DNA of 64,000 nucleotides from Niveispirillum cyanobacteriorum (GTDB lineage: Bacteria; Pseudomonadota; Alphaproteobacteria; Azospirillales; Azospirillaceae). The notes under the pieces were generated by a model. That model was not told where the DNA came from, made no database searches, and saw only the letters and a list, made by a program, of their open reading frames with translations. Below, in pieces: positions 43,096 to 51,984 of this stretch (positions are counted from its first letter, which is position 1; every line of letters begins with the position of its first letter). Both the position numbers and the translations under genes were made by a program. The stretch lies in NCBI RefSeq assembly GCF_002868735.1, contig NZ_CP025611.1, forward strand, positions 304,501 through 368,500. Direction: 5' to 3'.

Positions 43096-43102
43096 ACAGG
43101 AC

Positions 43103-43692
43103 ATGTTTGAGCACTACGCTGCCGATGATGTGCGGGACTTGATCGCACAGTTCCCACTTGCCTGGGTGACCACGCCGACGGGGAAGAGGCAAGTCTGCTT
43201 CCCCTGGTGGGCCGGTTTGACGCAGCAGGCGAACTAACCGAGCTTATCGGTCATCTGGCGATCTCGAACCCGCTGCGCGCGGCGCTGAACCGCGAACCGC
43301 GCGCCCTGATGCTGTTCAAGGGCCCGGATGCCTATATCTCGCCGTCGCATGCGGGCCGGCGGGACTGGGGACCCACCTGGAATTATGCACAGGCGCGGGT
43401 CTGGGCAGAGATCACCTTTGATCCGGACCTGACCGGTCCCTCCCTGGACCTGCTAGCCGACAGGCTGGAGCATTTCCGAGAGCATCCCTGGCACCCGGCT
43501 GAACTGGGCGCACGCTATGATCATTTGGCCCGCCACATTATCGGCTTCCGTGCCCGCGTTACCCGTGTGACGGCAAAGTTCAAGCTGGGTCAGGATGAAC
43601 GGCCCGAAACCCTGCACCATATCCTGGACAGCCATTCCGACCCCGCCCTTCTGGACTGGATGCGGCGCTTCAATCCGGGACGGCTGCCCTAA
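43103..43692 (+). pseudogene. PaiB-like FMN-binding split-barrel protein, frameshifted
   Basis: The first 26 or so codons (MFEHYAADDVRDLIAQFPLAWVT) and the later frame (EEASLLPLVGRFDAAGELTE onward, with LMLFKGPDAYISPS and GPTWNYAQARV) together make one PaiB/negative-transcriptional-regulator protein of about 195 residues. They are in different frames. The break lies at the GGGG run 43180-43183; one extra G would restore a continuous protein. It may be a real inactivation, a phase-variable tract or a base-calling error. It lies 7 nt after the amidase and its stop overlaps the convergent LacI stop. Confidence 0.8.
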
Positions 43693-44696
43693 CCGCGTGG
43701 CGCGGGGCCAGAGGATTCGCCCGGCACCAGGGTCAGGGTCCGGTGCAGTTCGGTTTCGGTTGGCATGTCCTCAATCATGTTGATCAGCCAGGCGGTCGCC
43801 AACTGCGCCATCTCCCCCAGCGGGCGGTGGACCGTGGTCAGGGCCGGCGTCAGCATCTGGGCCAGGACGCTGCCGTCAAAGCCGACGACGGACAGGTCTT
43901 GCGGCACCGCGATCCCGCGCGCCGCGGCTGCCTTCAACACACCGGCGGCCATGATGTCGTTGGCGGCGAAGATGGCGGTAGGCATCGGGTCCAGCGTCAA
44001 CAGCCGCTCGGCGGCGGCAACGCCGGAGGCAAAACCGTAATCGCCTTCCACCTCGCCGATCAGGCCGCACCCCGCCTCCATCAAGGCCGCCACGAAGCCG
44101 GCACGCCGTTCCTGGGCCGACCGCGCCGATGACGGGCCGGATACCAGCGCGATGCGGCGATGGCCCAGCCCCACCAGATGGCGCGCCACATCGGCGGCAC
44201 CAGCCCGTTCGTTGGAGACAAGGAAGCCGGCGAAACCGGTCAGCGGGGTGGGCGACAGGGCGATGGCCGGCACGTCCGCTGCTGCCAGCGCCTCTGGTAA
44301 TCCGGCCACCGTGGAGACGGGCGACAATACCACGACCCCATCGACCCGCGACCGTCCCACGAAATCCAGCACATTTTCCACTGGCCCCTGATGGCTGGCG
44401 GGTGCCGGGTGGATCACGATCTCATACCCGCGCCGCGTCGCCTCATGCACCATACCGCGCTGGACCGCGTCCAGGACCAGCGCGTTCTGGTCATTATGGA
44501 CCATGCCGATCAGGAAGGATCGGCCCGTCGCCAGACCGCGCGCCCGCGCGCTGGGCCGGAAGCCCAGGGCGGCAATCGCCTCTTCCACGCGTTCACGCGT
44601 CAGGGCATTGACCTTGGTGGACCGGTTGAGCACGCGGGACACGGTGCGGATGGAAACACCTGCCCGTTCGGCAACGTCGTTGATCGTTATATCCAC
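43689..44696 (-). CDS. LacI-family transcriptional regulator
   Basis: A 335-residue LacI/GalR regulator. The headpiece is at residues 3-58 (TINDVAERAGVSIRTVSRVL, hinge ARARGLATG), followed by a type I periplasmic-binding domain (IGMVHNDQNALVLDAVQRG, VVLSPVS, GHRRIALVSGPSSA, AIFAANDIMAAGVLKA, VGFDGSVLAQML). The start is GTG at 44696. It is divergent from the flavin monooxygenase gene, with a LacI-type AAGCGCTT site in the gap, so it probably represses that gene and itself. Confidence 0.9.
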   Translation of the reverse strand: MDITINDVAERAGVSIRTVSRVLNRSTKVNALTRERVEEAIAALGFRPSARARGLATGRSFLIGMVHNDQNALVLDAVQRGMVHEATRRGYEIVIHPAPASHQGPVENVLDFVGRSRVDGVVVLSPVSTVAGLPEALAAADVPAIALSPTPLTGFAGFLVSNERAGAADVARHLVGLGHRRIALVSGPSSARSAQERRAGFVAALMEAGCGLIGEVEGDYGFASGVAAAERLLTLDPMPTAIFAANDIMAAGVLKAAAARGIAVPQDLSVVGFDGSVLAQMLTPALTTVHRPLGEMAQLATAWLINMIEDMPTETELHRTLTLVPGESSGPAPRG

Positions 44697-44764
44697 AATG
44701 ACGCGTTCCGCCGCTGGCTGAGATGAATGATATTATCCTACTTATCAAACCATGCCCGCTTGGC

Positions 44765-44772
44765 AAGCGCTT
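44765..44772. promoter_or_regulatory. Candidate LacI-type operator
   Basis: AAGCGCTT, the core palindrome of many LacI/GalR operators, lies in the 122-bp gap between the LacI gene and the divergent monooxygenase gene, flanked by GGC and CGC. Confidence 0.45.
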
Positions 44773-44818
44773 CGCGCCCCCTCGTCATGACCATCCGCTA
44801 CCCCCATATGGGGAAGCA

Positions 44819-45850
44819 ATGATGGATCCCCCTGGCGGGCCCGCCGATGCGTGGCCCCGGAGACATGGTTTGGTTGATTTTTCGATTCTGGAACTGGGCC
44901 GCGTGCGTGAGGGCGGCAGCCGCCGCGATGCGATGGATGAGGCCCGGACGCTGGGGCAGCATGCCGAACAGCAGGGCTACAAGCGCCTGTGGGTGGCCGA
45001 ACATCACAATATGCCGACGGTAACGACGGCGGCGACATCCCTGATCATCGCCCATATCGCGGCGGGCACCCGCCATATCCGGGTGGGGGCGGGGGGCATC
45101 ATGCTGCCCAACCATTCCCCCTATGTGATTGCCGAACAGTTCGGTACGCTGGCGACGCTGTTTCCGGGCCGCATCGACCTTGGCCTGGGTCGCGCGCCGG
45201 GGACGGATCAGTACACCTTGCGCGCATTGCGTCGCGACCCGGCCAGTGCCGAGAATTTCCCCCGCGACGTGCTGGAACTGCAGGCCTATCTGGCGCCCGC
45301 CACGCCGGGACAGCCGATTGAGGCGGTGCCGGGGTCCGGCACAGAAGTGCCACTGTGGATTCTGGGTTCCAGCCTGTTCGGGGCGCAGCTGGCCGCCGAA
45401 CTGGGCCTGCCCTTTGGTTTCGCCTCCCATTTTGCACCCGGCTCCCTGGATCAGGCCCTGGCCATCTATCGCGACCGTTTCCGGCCATCGGCGCAGCAAC
45501 AGCAGCCTCATGCACTGGTCGGCGTCAATATCATCGCGGCGGAGAGCGACGCGGAAGCCCAGTATCTGGCAACATCGCAGCAAATGTCCTTCACCAATCT
45601 CGTCCGGGGTATGCGCCGCCTGACTCAGCCGCCCATCGCCGATATCGAGACCTACTGGTCCCCGCGTGAGAAGCTGCATGTCCAGCAGATGCTGGCCTGT
45701 TCCATCATCGGAGGGCCGGAGACTGTGCGCCGCGGCGTCGATGCGCTGCTGGAACGGACCGGGGCGGATGAGCTGATGATCGTGTCGGATATGTTTGATT
45801 TCGGCAAAAGGCTGCGCTCGTTTGAGATCATTTCGGGCCTGATGCGCTGA
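44819..45850 (+). CDS. Luciferase-like flavin-dependent monooxygenase (LLM, group 1)
   Basis: A protein of about 343 residues. I chose the ATG pair at 44819/44822 (GGGGAAG upstream) over an earlier in-frame start at 44723, because the latter would place the LacI operator inside the gene. Family elements are [73 protein letters not shown] and [20 protein letters not shown]. Members use FMN and a separate reductase; most of this group have no known substrate. It is not of the alkanesulfonate monooxygenase (SsuD/SmoC) type. Confidence 0.85.
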   Translation: MMDPPGGPADAWPRRHGLVDFSILELGRVREGGSRRDAMDEARTLGQHAEQQGYKRLWVAEHHNMPTVTTAATSLIIAHIAAGTRHIRVGAGGIMLPNHSPYVIAEQFGTLATLFPGRIDLGLGRAPGTDQYTLRALRRDPASAENFPRDVLELQAYLAPATPGQPIEAVPGSGTEVPLWILGSSLFGAQLAAELGLPFGFASHFAPGSLDQALAIYRDRFRPSAQQQQPHALVGVNIIAAESDAEAQYLATSQQMSFTNLVRGMRRLTQPPIADIETYWSPREKLHVQQMLACSIIGGPETVRRGVDALLERTGADELMIVSDMFDFGKRLRSFEIISGLMR

Positions 45851-45959
45851 CACCGGTTGCTGTCTTACGACCTATCCGAAAAGAGGGCTGGTCAGCGCGC
45901 CACTGTTCGCCGACAAAATGATAGGCATATGATGGTGTGATTTTCAGGACGTTTGAGGG

Positions 45960-46964
45960 ATGCCGTTGCAAACCGACCTCCTTGGCAAAGTGTCAGAAAC
46001 CTTGGGTTCCGCCCGCACCGTGGAACAACTGACCCGGCCCCTGCTGGAACTGCTGGAACTGGTGACGGGTCTGGAAAGCACCTATCTGACCCATATCGAT
46101 ACCGGCGCCGGGATGCAGACCATCCTCTTTTCCCGCAACAGCCGGACGATGCAGATACCCGAGGGCCTGTCCGTGCCGTGGGACGACACGCTGTGCAAGC
46201 GCGCGTTGGAGGAGGGGCGGTCCTATACGGAGGATGTTGCCGCCTGCTGGGGCGATTCCGAAGCGGCCAGGGCGTTGGGGATACAGACCTATGCCAGCAC
46301 ACCCGTCTATATGGGCAGCGAAAACCTATATGGCACGCTCTGCGCCGCCAGCAGTGACCGCCAACCCCTGACCCCGCAAGGCAAGCAGGCCTTGTCGCTT
46401 TTCTCCACCCTGATCGGGCAACAACTGGAGCGTGAACGCCTGCTGGCGGACTTGCAGAAGGCCAATGCTGCGCTGGAGACGGAGTCCGCCACCGACGCCC
46501 TGACCGGGCTGCCCAATCGCCGCTGCACCTTGGCGGAGCTGGATCGGCTGTTCGCGCTGGGCCGGCGGACGGGGCAGCGGGTGTTGGTCGTCTTCATCGA
46601 CCTGGACGGATTCAAAAAGATCAATGACACCCATGGCCATGATGCGGGCGATGTCTTTCTGGTGGAGGTTGGACGCCGTCTGTCCAAAGGGCTGCGCGCG
46701 GGTGACATGCTGGGCCGGCTGGGCGGCGATGAATTTGTCGTCATCGGCCTGACGGCACCCAGCGATGGCGATAATGACGAGGCACCGCGCCGCCGTTTGT
46801 CGCCCCTGGTCCAGGGGCGCTACGACCTGGGTGAGGTGGTGATCGACTATCCGGGTGCCAGTTTTGGTGTCGTCCATGCCGACCCGCATCAATCCAACCC
46901 GGATGAAGCGCTGCGGGAAGCGGATGCGCGCATGTATGAGAATAAGCGCAGCCGCCGTTCGTAA
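45960..46964 (+). CDS. GAF-GGDEF diguanylate cyclase
   Basis: A 334-residue cytoplasmic signalling protein. A GAF domain (about residues 12-155, including WDDTLCKRALEEGRSYTEDV and YASTPVYMGSENLYGTLCA) and a short coiled coil (LERERLLADLQKANAALETE) precede a GGDEF domain (about 172-330). The active site is intact (GRLGGDEFVV), and an RAGD inhibitory site lies five residues before it, so it should make c-di-GMP and be product-inhibited. No EAL domain is present. Confidence 0.92.
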   Translation: MPLQTDLLGKVSETLGSARTVEQLTRPLLELLELVTGLESTYLTHIDTGAGMQTILFSRNSRTMQIPEGLSVPWDDTLCKRALEEGRSYTEDVAACWGDSEAARALGIQTYASTPVYMGSENLYGTLCAASSDRQPLTPQGKQALSLFSTLIGQQLERERLLADLQKANAALETESATDALTGLPNRRCTLAELDRLFALGRRTGQRVLVVFIDLDGFKKINDTHGHDAGDVFLVEVGRRLSKGLRAGDMLGRLGGDEFVVIGLTAPSDGDNDEAPRRRLSPLVQGRYDLGEVVIDYPGASFGVVHADPHQSNPDEALREADARMYENKRSRRS

Positions 46965-47043
46965 GTGATAGGCCGGCCCCTGACCGTTGTATTGCCATAA
47001 AGCTGTTGGCACTCTCGTCCCCGGACGTCTCGGGGAGGGGAAA

Positions 47044-50000
47044 ATGCCGGTGTCGAAGCGTGTCGTCCTGACGGCTGTCGCGGTGCTGTCTTTGGGCGCT
47101 GTTGGGTTCGCCGGATGGCAGGCGATGCGGCCAGGGGACAGGATGGTGGCGAAGCTGGTCCCGCCACCGGCAACCGCGACACAGCCGGTGACGGCCAAGA
47201 CATTGCCGCCTTCGACGCCGGATGACCGCGCCTTCCGTTTCACCCGCGTGACGACGGAGGCCGGTGGCACTGTTGCGGAGGCCTGTCTGGTCTTCAACAA
47301 GCCGTTGGACGAGACGGGCACCGTCAATTACGCCGATTATGTCGAGCTGCCGGCTGACACGCGCGCGGCCTTCCGGGTGGCGCGGGAGAAGCTGTGCCTG
47401 TCAGGCCTGACCTTCGGCACGGAGTATCAGGCCACTCTGCGCCCTGGCCTGCCGGCGGGGGCCGGTGCCGGCACGCTGGAGGCGGCGGCCACCGTGGCCC
47501 TGACCCTGACCGACCGACAGCCGGCGGTAGCGCTGGGCCAGGGCTTTATCCTGCCACGTGAAACGGGCGACGGCCTGCCGATCACGACCGTCAATGTCGA
47601 CCGGCTCGCCATAAAGCTTTACCGCGTCGGCGACCGCATGCTGGCCCGCATGCGGCAGGATTTCGTGGATGAACGCAGCTTCTACCCCTACAGCGCGAAG
47701 GAGGTAGAGCAGGACGAGGGCCGGCTGGTCTGGCAGGGCGAGGTGCCCGTGACCGGGCCGCGTAACAGCGCCGTCACCACCCTGTTCCCCCTGGCTGATG
47801 CCATTGGCAAGACCGAGCCCGGTGCCTACCTTCTGGTCGCCAGCAATCCGGATGCACCGCGCCAGGACGGTGAGGATAATTACTATTATTCCGACGAGTA
47901 CCGGCCCCAGGCCGGGCAGTGGATGGTGCAGTCCGACCTGGGCCTGACCAGTTTTCGGGGTGCCGACGGCCTGACTTTGTCGGTGCGGTCCCTGTCCAGC
48001 GCCAAGCCCGTGGGTGGTGTCCGCCTGTCCCTGATCGCCCGCAACAATGACGTGCTGGCGGAGGCGAAAAGCGACGGCAAGGGGCTTTTCCATTTCGATG
48101 CCGGACTGCTGCGCGGCGAGGGCGGTCTGGCGCCCGTCATGGTCATGGCCTATCGCGAGGATGGCGATTTCAACTTCCTGGACCTGCGCCGTCCCGGTTT
48201 TGACCTGTCCGACCGGGGTGTGGAGGGGCGCCAGCCGGCGGCGGCGGCGGATGCCTTCCTTTACACCGAACGCGGCATTTATCGTCCGGGGGAGACGGTA
48301 GAGCTGACCACCCTGCTGCGCGATGCGCAGGCACTGGCCTTGCCGGGCCGGCATCTGACCATCAAGCTGAAGCGGCCTGATGGGAAGGAGCATCAGCGGT
48401 TTGAGATGGTGGACGGCGGCGGGGCGGCTGGCCACCTGTCCATAACTCTGCCAGCCAGTGCAAATCGGGGACAATGGGAAGCGGCAGCCCATGCCGATCC
48501 TGCCGGCCCCGCCATCGGGTCGGTGCGCTTCCAGGTGCAGGATTTCGTGCCCCAACGCCTTGACGTTGCCATCGACAACAAGCCGGCCCGGCTGGCCCCT
48601 GGTGAGGCGGTTAGCCTGAAACTCAGTGCTCGCTTCCTCTATGGCGCGCCCGGTGCCGCCCTGGCCGGTGAGGCGCGGTTGACGCTGGAGCCGGACCCGG
48701 CCCCGTTCCCCCGCCACAAGGGTTATCAATGGGGAACCCCGGCGGACAGCTTCGATGTGGAGCCGGTGGATCTGACGGTGGCGGAGACGGATGCGGCGGG
48801 CAAGACGCAGGTGACGGGTACCGTCCCGGCCCAGGTACCAGGGACAAGGCCGTTGCGCGCCGACATCTATGTCGCCATCCGGGAACCGGGCGGGCGGGCC
48901 ACGGCGGAGCATGTCTATGTGCCCGTCCCTGTCACGCCGCTGTCCATCGGCATTCGACCGCAATTCCAGGACGCGGTGCCGGAAGGCGCCAAGGCAGGGT
49001 TTGAAGTGATTGCCGTCGATGCCGATGGCAACACAGTGGCTGCCAAGGGCCTGTCCTGGCGGTTGATCAAGGATACCTCCACCTGGCAATGGTTCCGAAG
49101 CGGCGGGACCTGGAAATATCAGCGGGTCCCGCGTGAGAAGGTGATTGCCAGCGGCACCCTAGACATCGCCGCCGACAAGCCGTCTGTGGTGTCTCAGGCG
49201 GTGACCTGGGGCGGATACCGGCTGATCGTGGCGGACAGCGCCAGCCCGGCTGCCACCTCCGTCGCCTTTTCCAGCGGATGGTATGGCGAAAGCGGGCCGG
49301 ACCGTCCGGATCGTTTGAAACTGGCCGCCGACCGTGCCGGCTATGCCCCCGGCGACACGGCCCGCCTGCGCATCGACAGCGAGGTGGCCGGGGAGGCGCT
49401 GCTGGTCATCGCCAATGAGACGGTGCATGAGACGCGCAGCATCGCTGTGCCGGCGGGTGGTGCGGATGTCGATCTGAAGGTCGGGGCGGACTGGGGGGCG
49501 GGTGCCTATGCCCTAGTCACCCTCTACCGCCCGCTGAATGCCTCGCTGGGCCACGCGCCGGTGCGAGCGGTGGGGGTTGCCTGGCTGGGCATGGATGCGG
49601 GCCGCCGGACGCTGGATATCGCCATCGCGGCCCCGGACAAGGTGCTGCCGCGCCAGACCATCACGGTTCCCATCGCGGTCAAGGGGGCGGGTGCAAAGGC
49701 GCATGTGACGCTTGCCGCCGTCGATCAGGGCATTCTGGGCCTGACCCGCTTTGCCACGCCCAGGCCGCAGGATTACTTTCTGGCGAAGCGGCAACTGGGC
49801 GTGTCGATGCGCGATGATTATGGCCGCCTGATCCGGGCGCAGGCCCAGGGTGATGATCAGGGCGGTGACGGGTTCGGCGGGCGCGGGCTGGACGTGGTAC
49901 CAACCCGGACGGTGGCCCTGTTCTCCGGCATCGTGGCGCTGGATGCGGAGGGCAAGGCCAATATTCCCCTGACCATCCCGGATTTTCAGGGCGAACTGCG

Positions 50001-51984
50001 CCTGATGGCCGTCGCCTGGGACACGGACAAGCTGGGATCGGCGGAAAGGCGGATGACGGTGCGCGATCCCGTAGTGGCGGAGGTGATCCTGCCCCGCTTC
50101 CTGTCCCCGTCCGACAAGGGCCGTGCAACCATCCTTATCCATAATGTGGAAGGGGCTGCCGGTGCCTACCGTTTGGCCCTGGGTGCCAAGGGTGCTGTTG
50201 CTGGTGGGCAGACGGATCGATCCGTCACTCTGGCCCAAGGGGAGCGGCAGGTCTTCACCGTACCGCTGGATGGGACCGAAGCCGGCATCGGTACCGTCAC
50301 CCTGTCGGTGGCGGGACCGGGCGGGTTCCAGGTGGAACGGTCATGGCCCATCCAGGTGCGTCCGCCACAGCTGCCCGTGATGCGGGAGATGGTGGCGACC
50401 CTGGCACCGGGGGAGAATGCAGTCCTTCCTGCCGATCTCCTGACCGGGCTGGTGCCGGGGACGGAGGCGGTGTCGCTGTCGGTCTCCCGCTGGCAGGGGA
50501 TTGATGTGCCGGGCATGCTGCGCTGGCTGGACCGGTATCCGTTCGGCTGTCTGGAACAGACGGTCAGCCGGGCCATGCCCTTGCTCTGGTTCAATGATCT
50601 GGCCCTGCTGGCCGGGACCAAGCAGGACAAGGCCATTGCCGACCGCGTGCAGGATAGTATCGACCGCGTCCTGTCCATGCAGGACCCGGAAGGGGGCTTC
50701 CGCATGTGGGGCCAGTATGGCGATGCCGCCGATCCCTGGCTGTCGGTCTTCGCCATGGACTTCCTGGAGCTGGCCTCCGACCAGGGCTTTGTGATCCCGG
50801 CGGATGCGCTGACCCTGGGCCGGCAATGGCTGGGCGATGCGTCCAGCCGTTCCTACCCGCCGGCGGTGCGGGCCTATGCCGCCTGGGTCCTGGCCCGCAA
50901 GGGCAAGGCCAATGTCGGCGACCTGCGCTATTTCCATGACAGCAGGATGCCCGAGCAGGCCCTGGCCGCCGCCCATCTGGGGGCGGCACTGGACGCCGTG
51001 GGCGAGCGGGCGCGGGCTGGCCAGTCCTTCGATGCCGCCCGCCAGAAGCTGGCCGATTGGGCCGCCAAGGAGGTGGAGGAGGATGCGGCGCGCGAAATGG
51101 CGCGGCGGACGGGCAAACGCCCCAAGCTGCCGGTCCGCACCGACACCTATGGCAGCCGCCTGCGTGACACCTATGCCATTGCCAGCCTGATGGCGGCGGG
51201 CGGGCGCGGGGTGGCGATCCCGGCCCTGCTGGAGACCGCACAGGTCCTGGATACCCGCGCGGAGGAGACGAACACCCAGGAGAAGGCCTGGATACTGCGC
51301 GCCGCCGCCGGTCTGGCGCCCAAGGGCGCAAAGCTGGCTGTCAGTCTGGATGGGGCCAGCGTCGGTACCGGCGATCCGGTATCGGCCAGCATCACCCCGG
51401 ACCGGCTGCGCGCCGGCCTGACGCTGGCCAACCAGGGTGACACCGGGCTTTACCGTACCCTGTCGGTGGAGGGCGTGCCGTTGGAACCGGTCCCCGCCAT
51501 GGAGGCCGGGATCGCCCTGCGCAAGAGCCTTTATACCGCCGATGGGCGGCCCGTCGATCCGGCGGGTATCAAGCAGAATGACCGGATCATCGTGGTGGTG
51601 GAAGGCAACGCTGGCATGGCCGCCGTTCCCGGCGACTATGCCATCCTGGACCTGCTGCCCGCCGGGTTGGAGGTGGAGGGCGTGATCAAGCCTGAACAGG
51701 CCGGCTATGGTTGGCTGGGCGCGCTGTCCGGCACCAACATTGCCGAGGGGCGCGACGACCGGTTTGTGGCGGCCTTGTCCTTGCCGGCCGACCGGGAAGG
51801 AGACAAAGGGGCCGCTGGCATTTCCGGCTTCAAGATCGATGCCCGCTGGGGCTTCCGCGTGGCCTATGCCGTCCGAGCGGTAACGCCGGGGTCCTTTGCC
51901 CTGCCGGCGGTGGTGGCGGAGCATATGTATGTGCCCAAAGTGAAGGCCCGGACGGCGATGGGACGGATTGAGGTGGCGGAGTGA
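47044..51984 (+). CDS. Bacterial alpha-2-macroglobulin (YfhM-like)
   Basis: A 1646-residue periplasmic protease-trap protein. The start at 47044 has GGGGAGGGG upstream. The N-terminus (VVLTAVAVLSLGAVGFAGW) is a membrane anchor without a lipobox Cys, unlike E. coli YfhM, which is a lipoprotein. MG-type domains (for example FLYTERGIYRPGETVELTTL) are followed by the bait region, and the thioester motif CLEQ (PFGCLEQTVSRAMPLLW) lies at about residue 1170 in the helical thioester domain. It is translationally coupled to pbpC by a GTGA overlap, the conserved pairing of these genes, in which the trap is thought to protect the envelope at sites of damaged peptidoglycan. Confidence 0.93.
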   Translation: MPVSKRVVLTAVAVLSLGAVGFAGWQAMRPGDRMVAKLVPPPATATQPVTAKTLPPSTPDDRAFRFTRVTTEAGGTVAEACLVFNKPLDETGTVNYADYVELPADTRAAFRVAREKLCLSGLTFGTEYQATLRPGLPAGAGAGTLEAAATVALTLTDRQPAVALGQGFILPRETGDGLPITTVNVDRLAIKLYRVGDRMLARMRQDFVDERSFYPYSAKEVEQDEGRLVWQGEVPVTGPRNSAVTTLFPLADAIGKTEPGAYLLVASNPDAPRQDGEDNYYYSDEYRPQAGQWMVQSDLGLTSFRGADGLTLSVRSLSSAKPVGGVRLSLIARNNDVLAEAKSDGKGLFHFDAGLLRGEGGLAPVMVMAYREDGDFNFLDLRRPGFDLSDRGVEGRQPAAAADAFLYTERGIYRPGETVELTTLLRDAQALALPGRHLTIKLKRPDGKEHQRFEMVDGGGAAGHLSITLPASANRGQWEAAAHADPAGPAIGSVRFQVQDFVPQRLDVAIDNKPARLAPGEAVSLKLSARFLYGAPGAALAGEARLTLEPDPAPFPRHKGYQWGTPADSFDVEPVDLTVAETDAAGKTQVTGTVPAQVPGTRPLRADIYVAIREPGGRATAEHVYVPVPVTPLSIGIRPQFQDAVPEGAKAGFEVIAVDADGNTVAAKGLSWRLIKDTSTWQWFRSGGTWKYQRVPREKVIASGTLDIAADKPSVVSQAVTWGGYRLIVADSASPAATSVAFSSGWYGESGPDRPDRLKLAADRAGYAPGDTARLRIDSEVAGEALLVIANETVHETRSIAVPAGGADVDLKVGADWGAGAYALVTLYRPLNASLGHAPVRAVGVAWLGMDAGRRTLDIAIAAPDKVLPRQTITVPIAVKGAGAKAHVTLAAVDQGILGLTRFATPRPQDYFLAKRQLGVSMRDDYGRLIRAQAQGDDQGGDGFGGRGLDVVPTRTVALFSGIVALDAEGKANIPLTIPDFQGELRLMAVAWDTDKLGSAERRMTVRDPVVAEVILPRFLSPSDKGRATILIHNVEGAAGAYRLALGAKGAVAGGQTDRSVTLAQGERQVFTVPLDGTEAGIGTVTLSVAGPGGFQVERSWPIQVRPPQLPVMREMVATLAPGENAVLPADLLTGLVPGTEAVSLSVSRWQGIDVPGMLRWLDRYPFGCLEQTVSRAMPLLWFNDLALLAGTKQDKAIADRVQDSIDRVLSMQDPEGGFRMWGQYGDAADPWLSVFAMDFLELASDQGFVIPADALTLGRQWLGDASSRSYPPAVRAYAAWVLARKGKANVGDLRYFHDSRMPEQALAAAHLGAALDAVGERARAGQSFDAARQKLADWAAKEVEEDAAREMARRTGKRPKLPVRTDTYGSRLRDTYAIASLMAAGGRGVAIPALLETAQVLDTRAEETNTQEKAWILRAAAGLAPKGAKLAVSLDGASVGTGDPVSASITPDRLRAGLTLANQGDTGLYRTLSVEGVPLEPVPAMEAGIALRKSLYTADGRPVDPAGIKQNDRIIVVVEGNAGMAAVPGDYAILDLLPAGLEVEGVIKPEQAGYGWLGALSGTNIAEGRDDRFVAALSLPADREGDKGAAGISGFKIDARWGFRVAYAVRAVTPGSFALPAVVAEHMYVPKVKARTAMGRIEVAE

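Noticed and set aside
44819-45850. Alkanesulfonate/SQ monooxygenase (SmoC-type) as part of a sulfo-SMO route
   Set aside because: The protein belongs to the group 1 luciferase-like family and not to the SsuD/SmoC branch, no flavin reductase or SmoB-like gene is nearby, and it carries no SQ operator.
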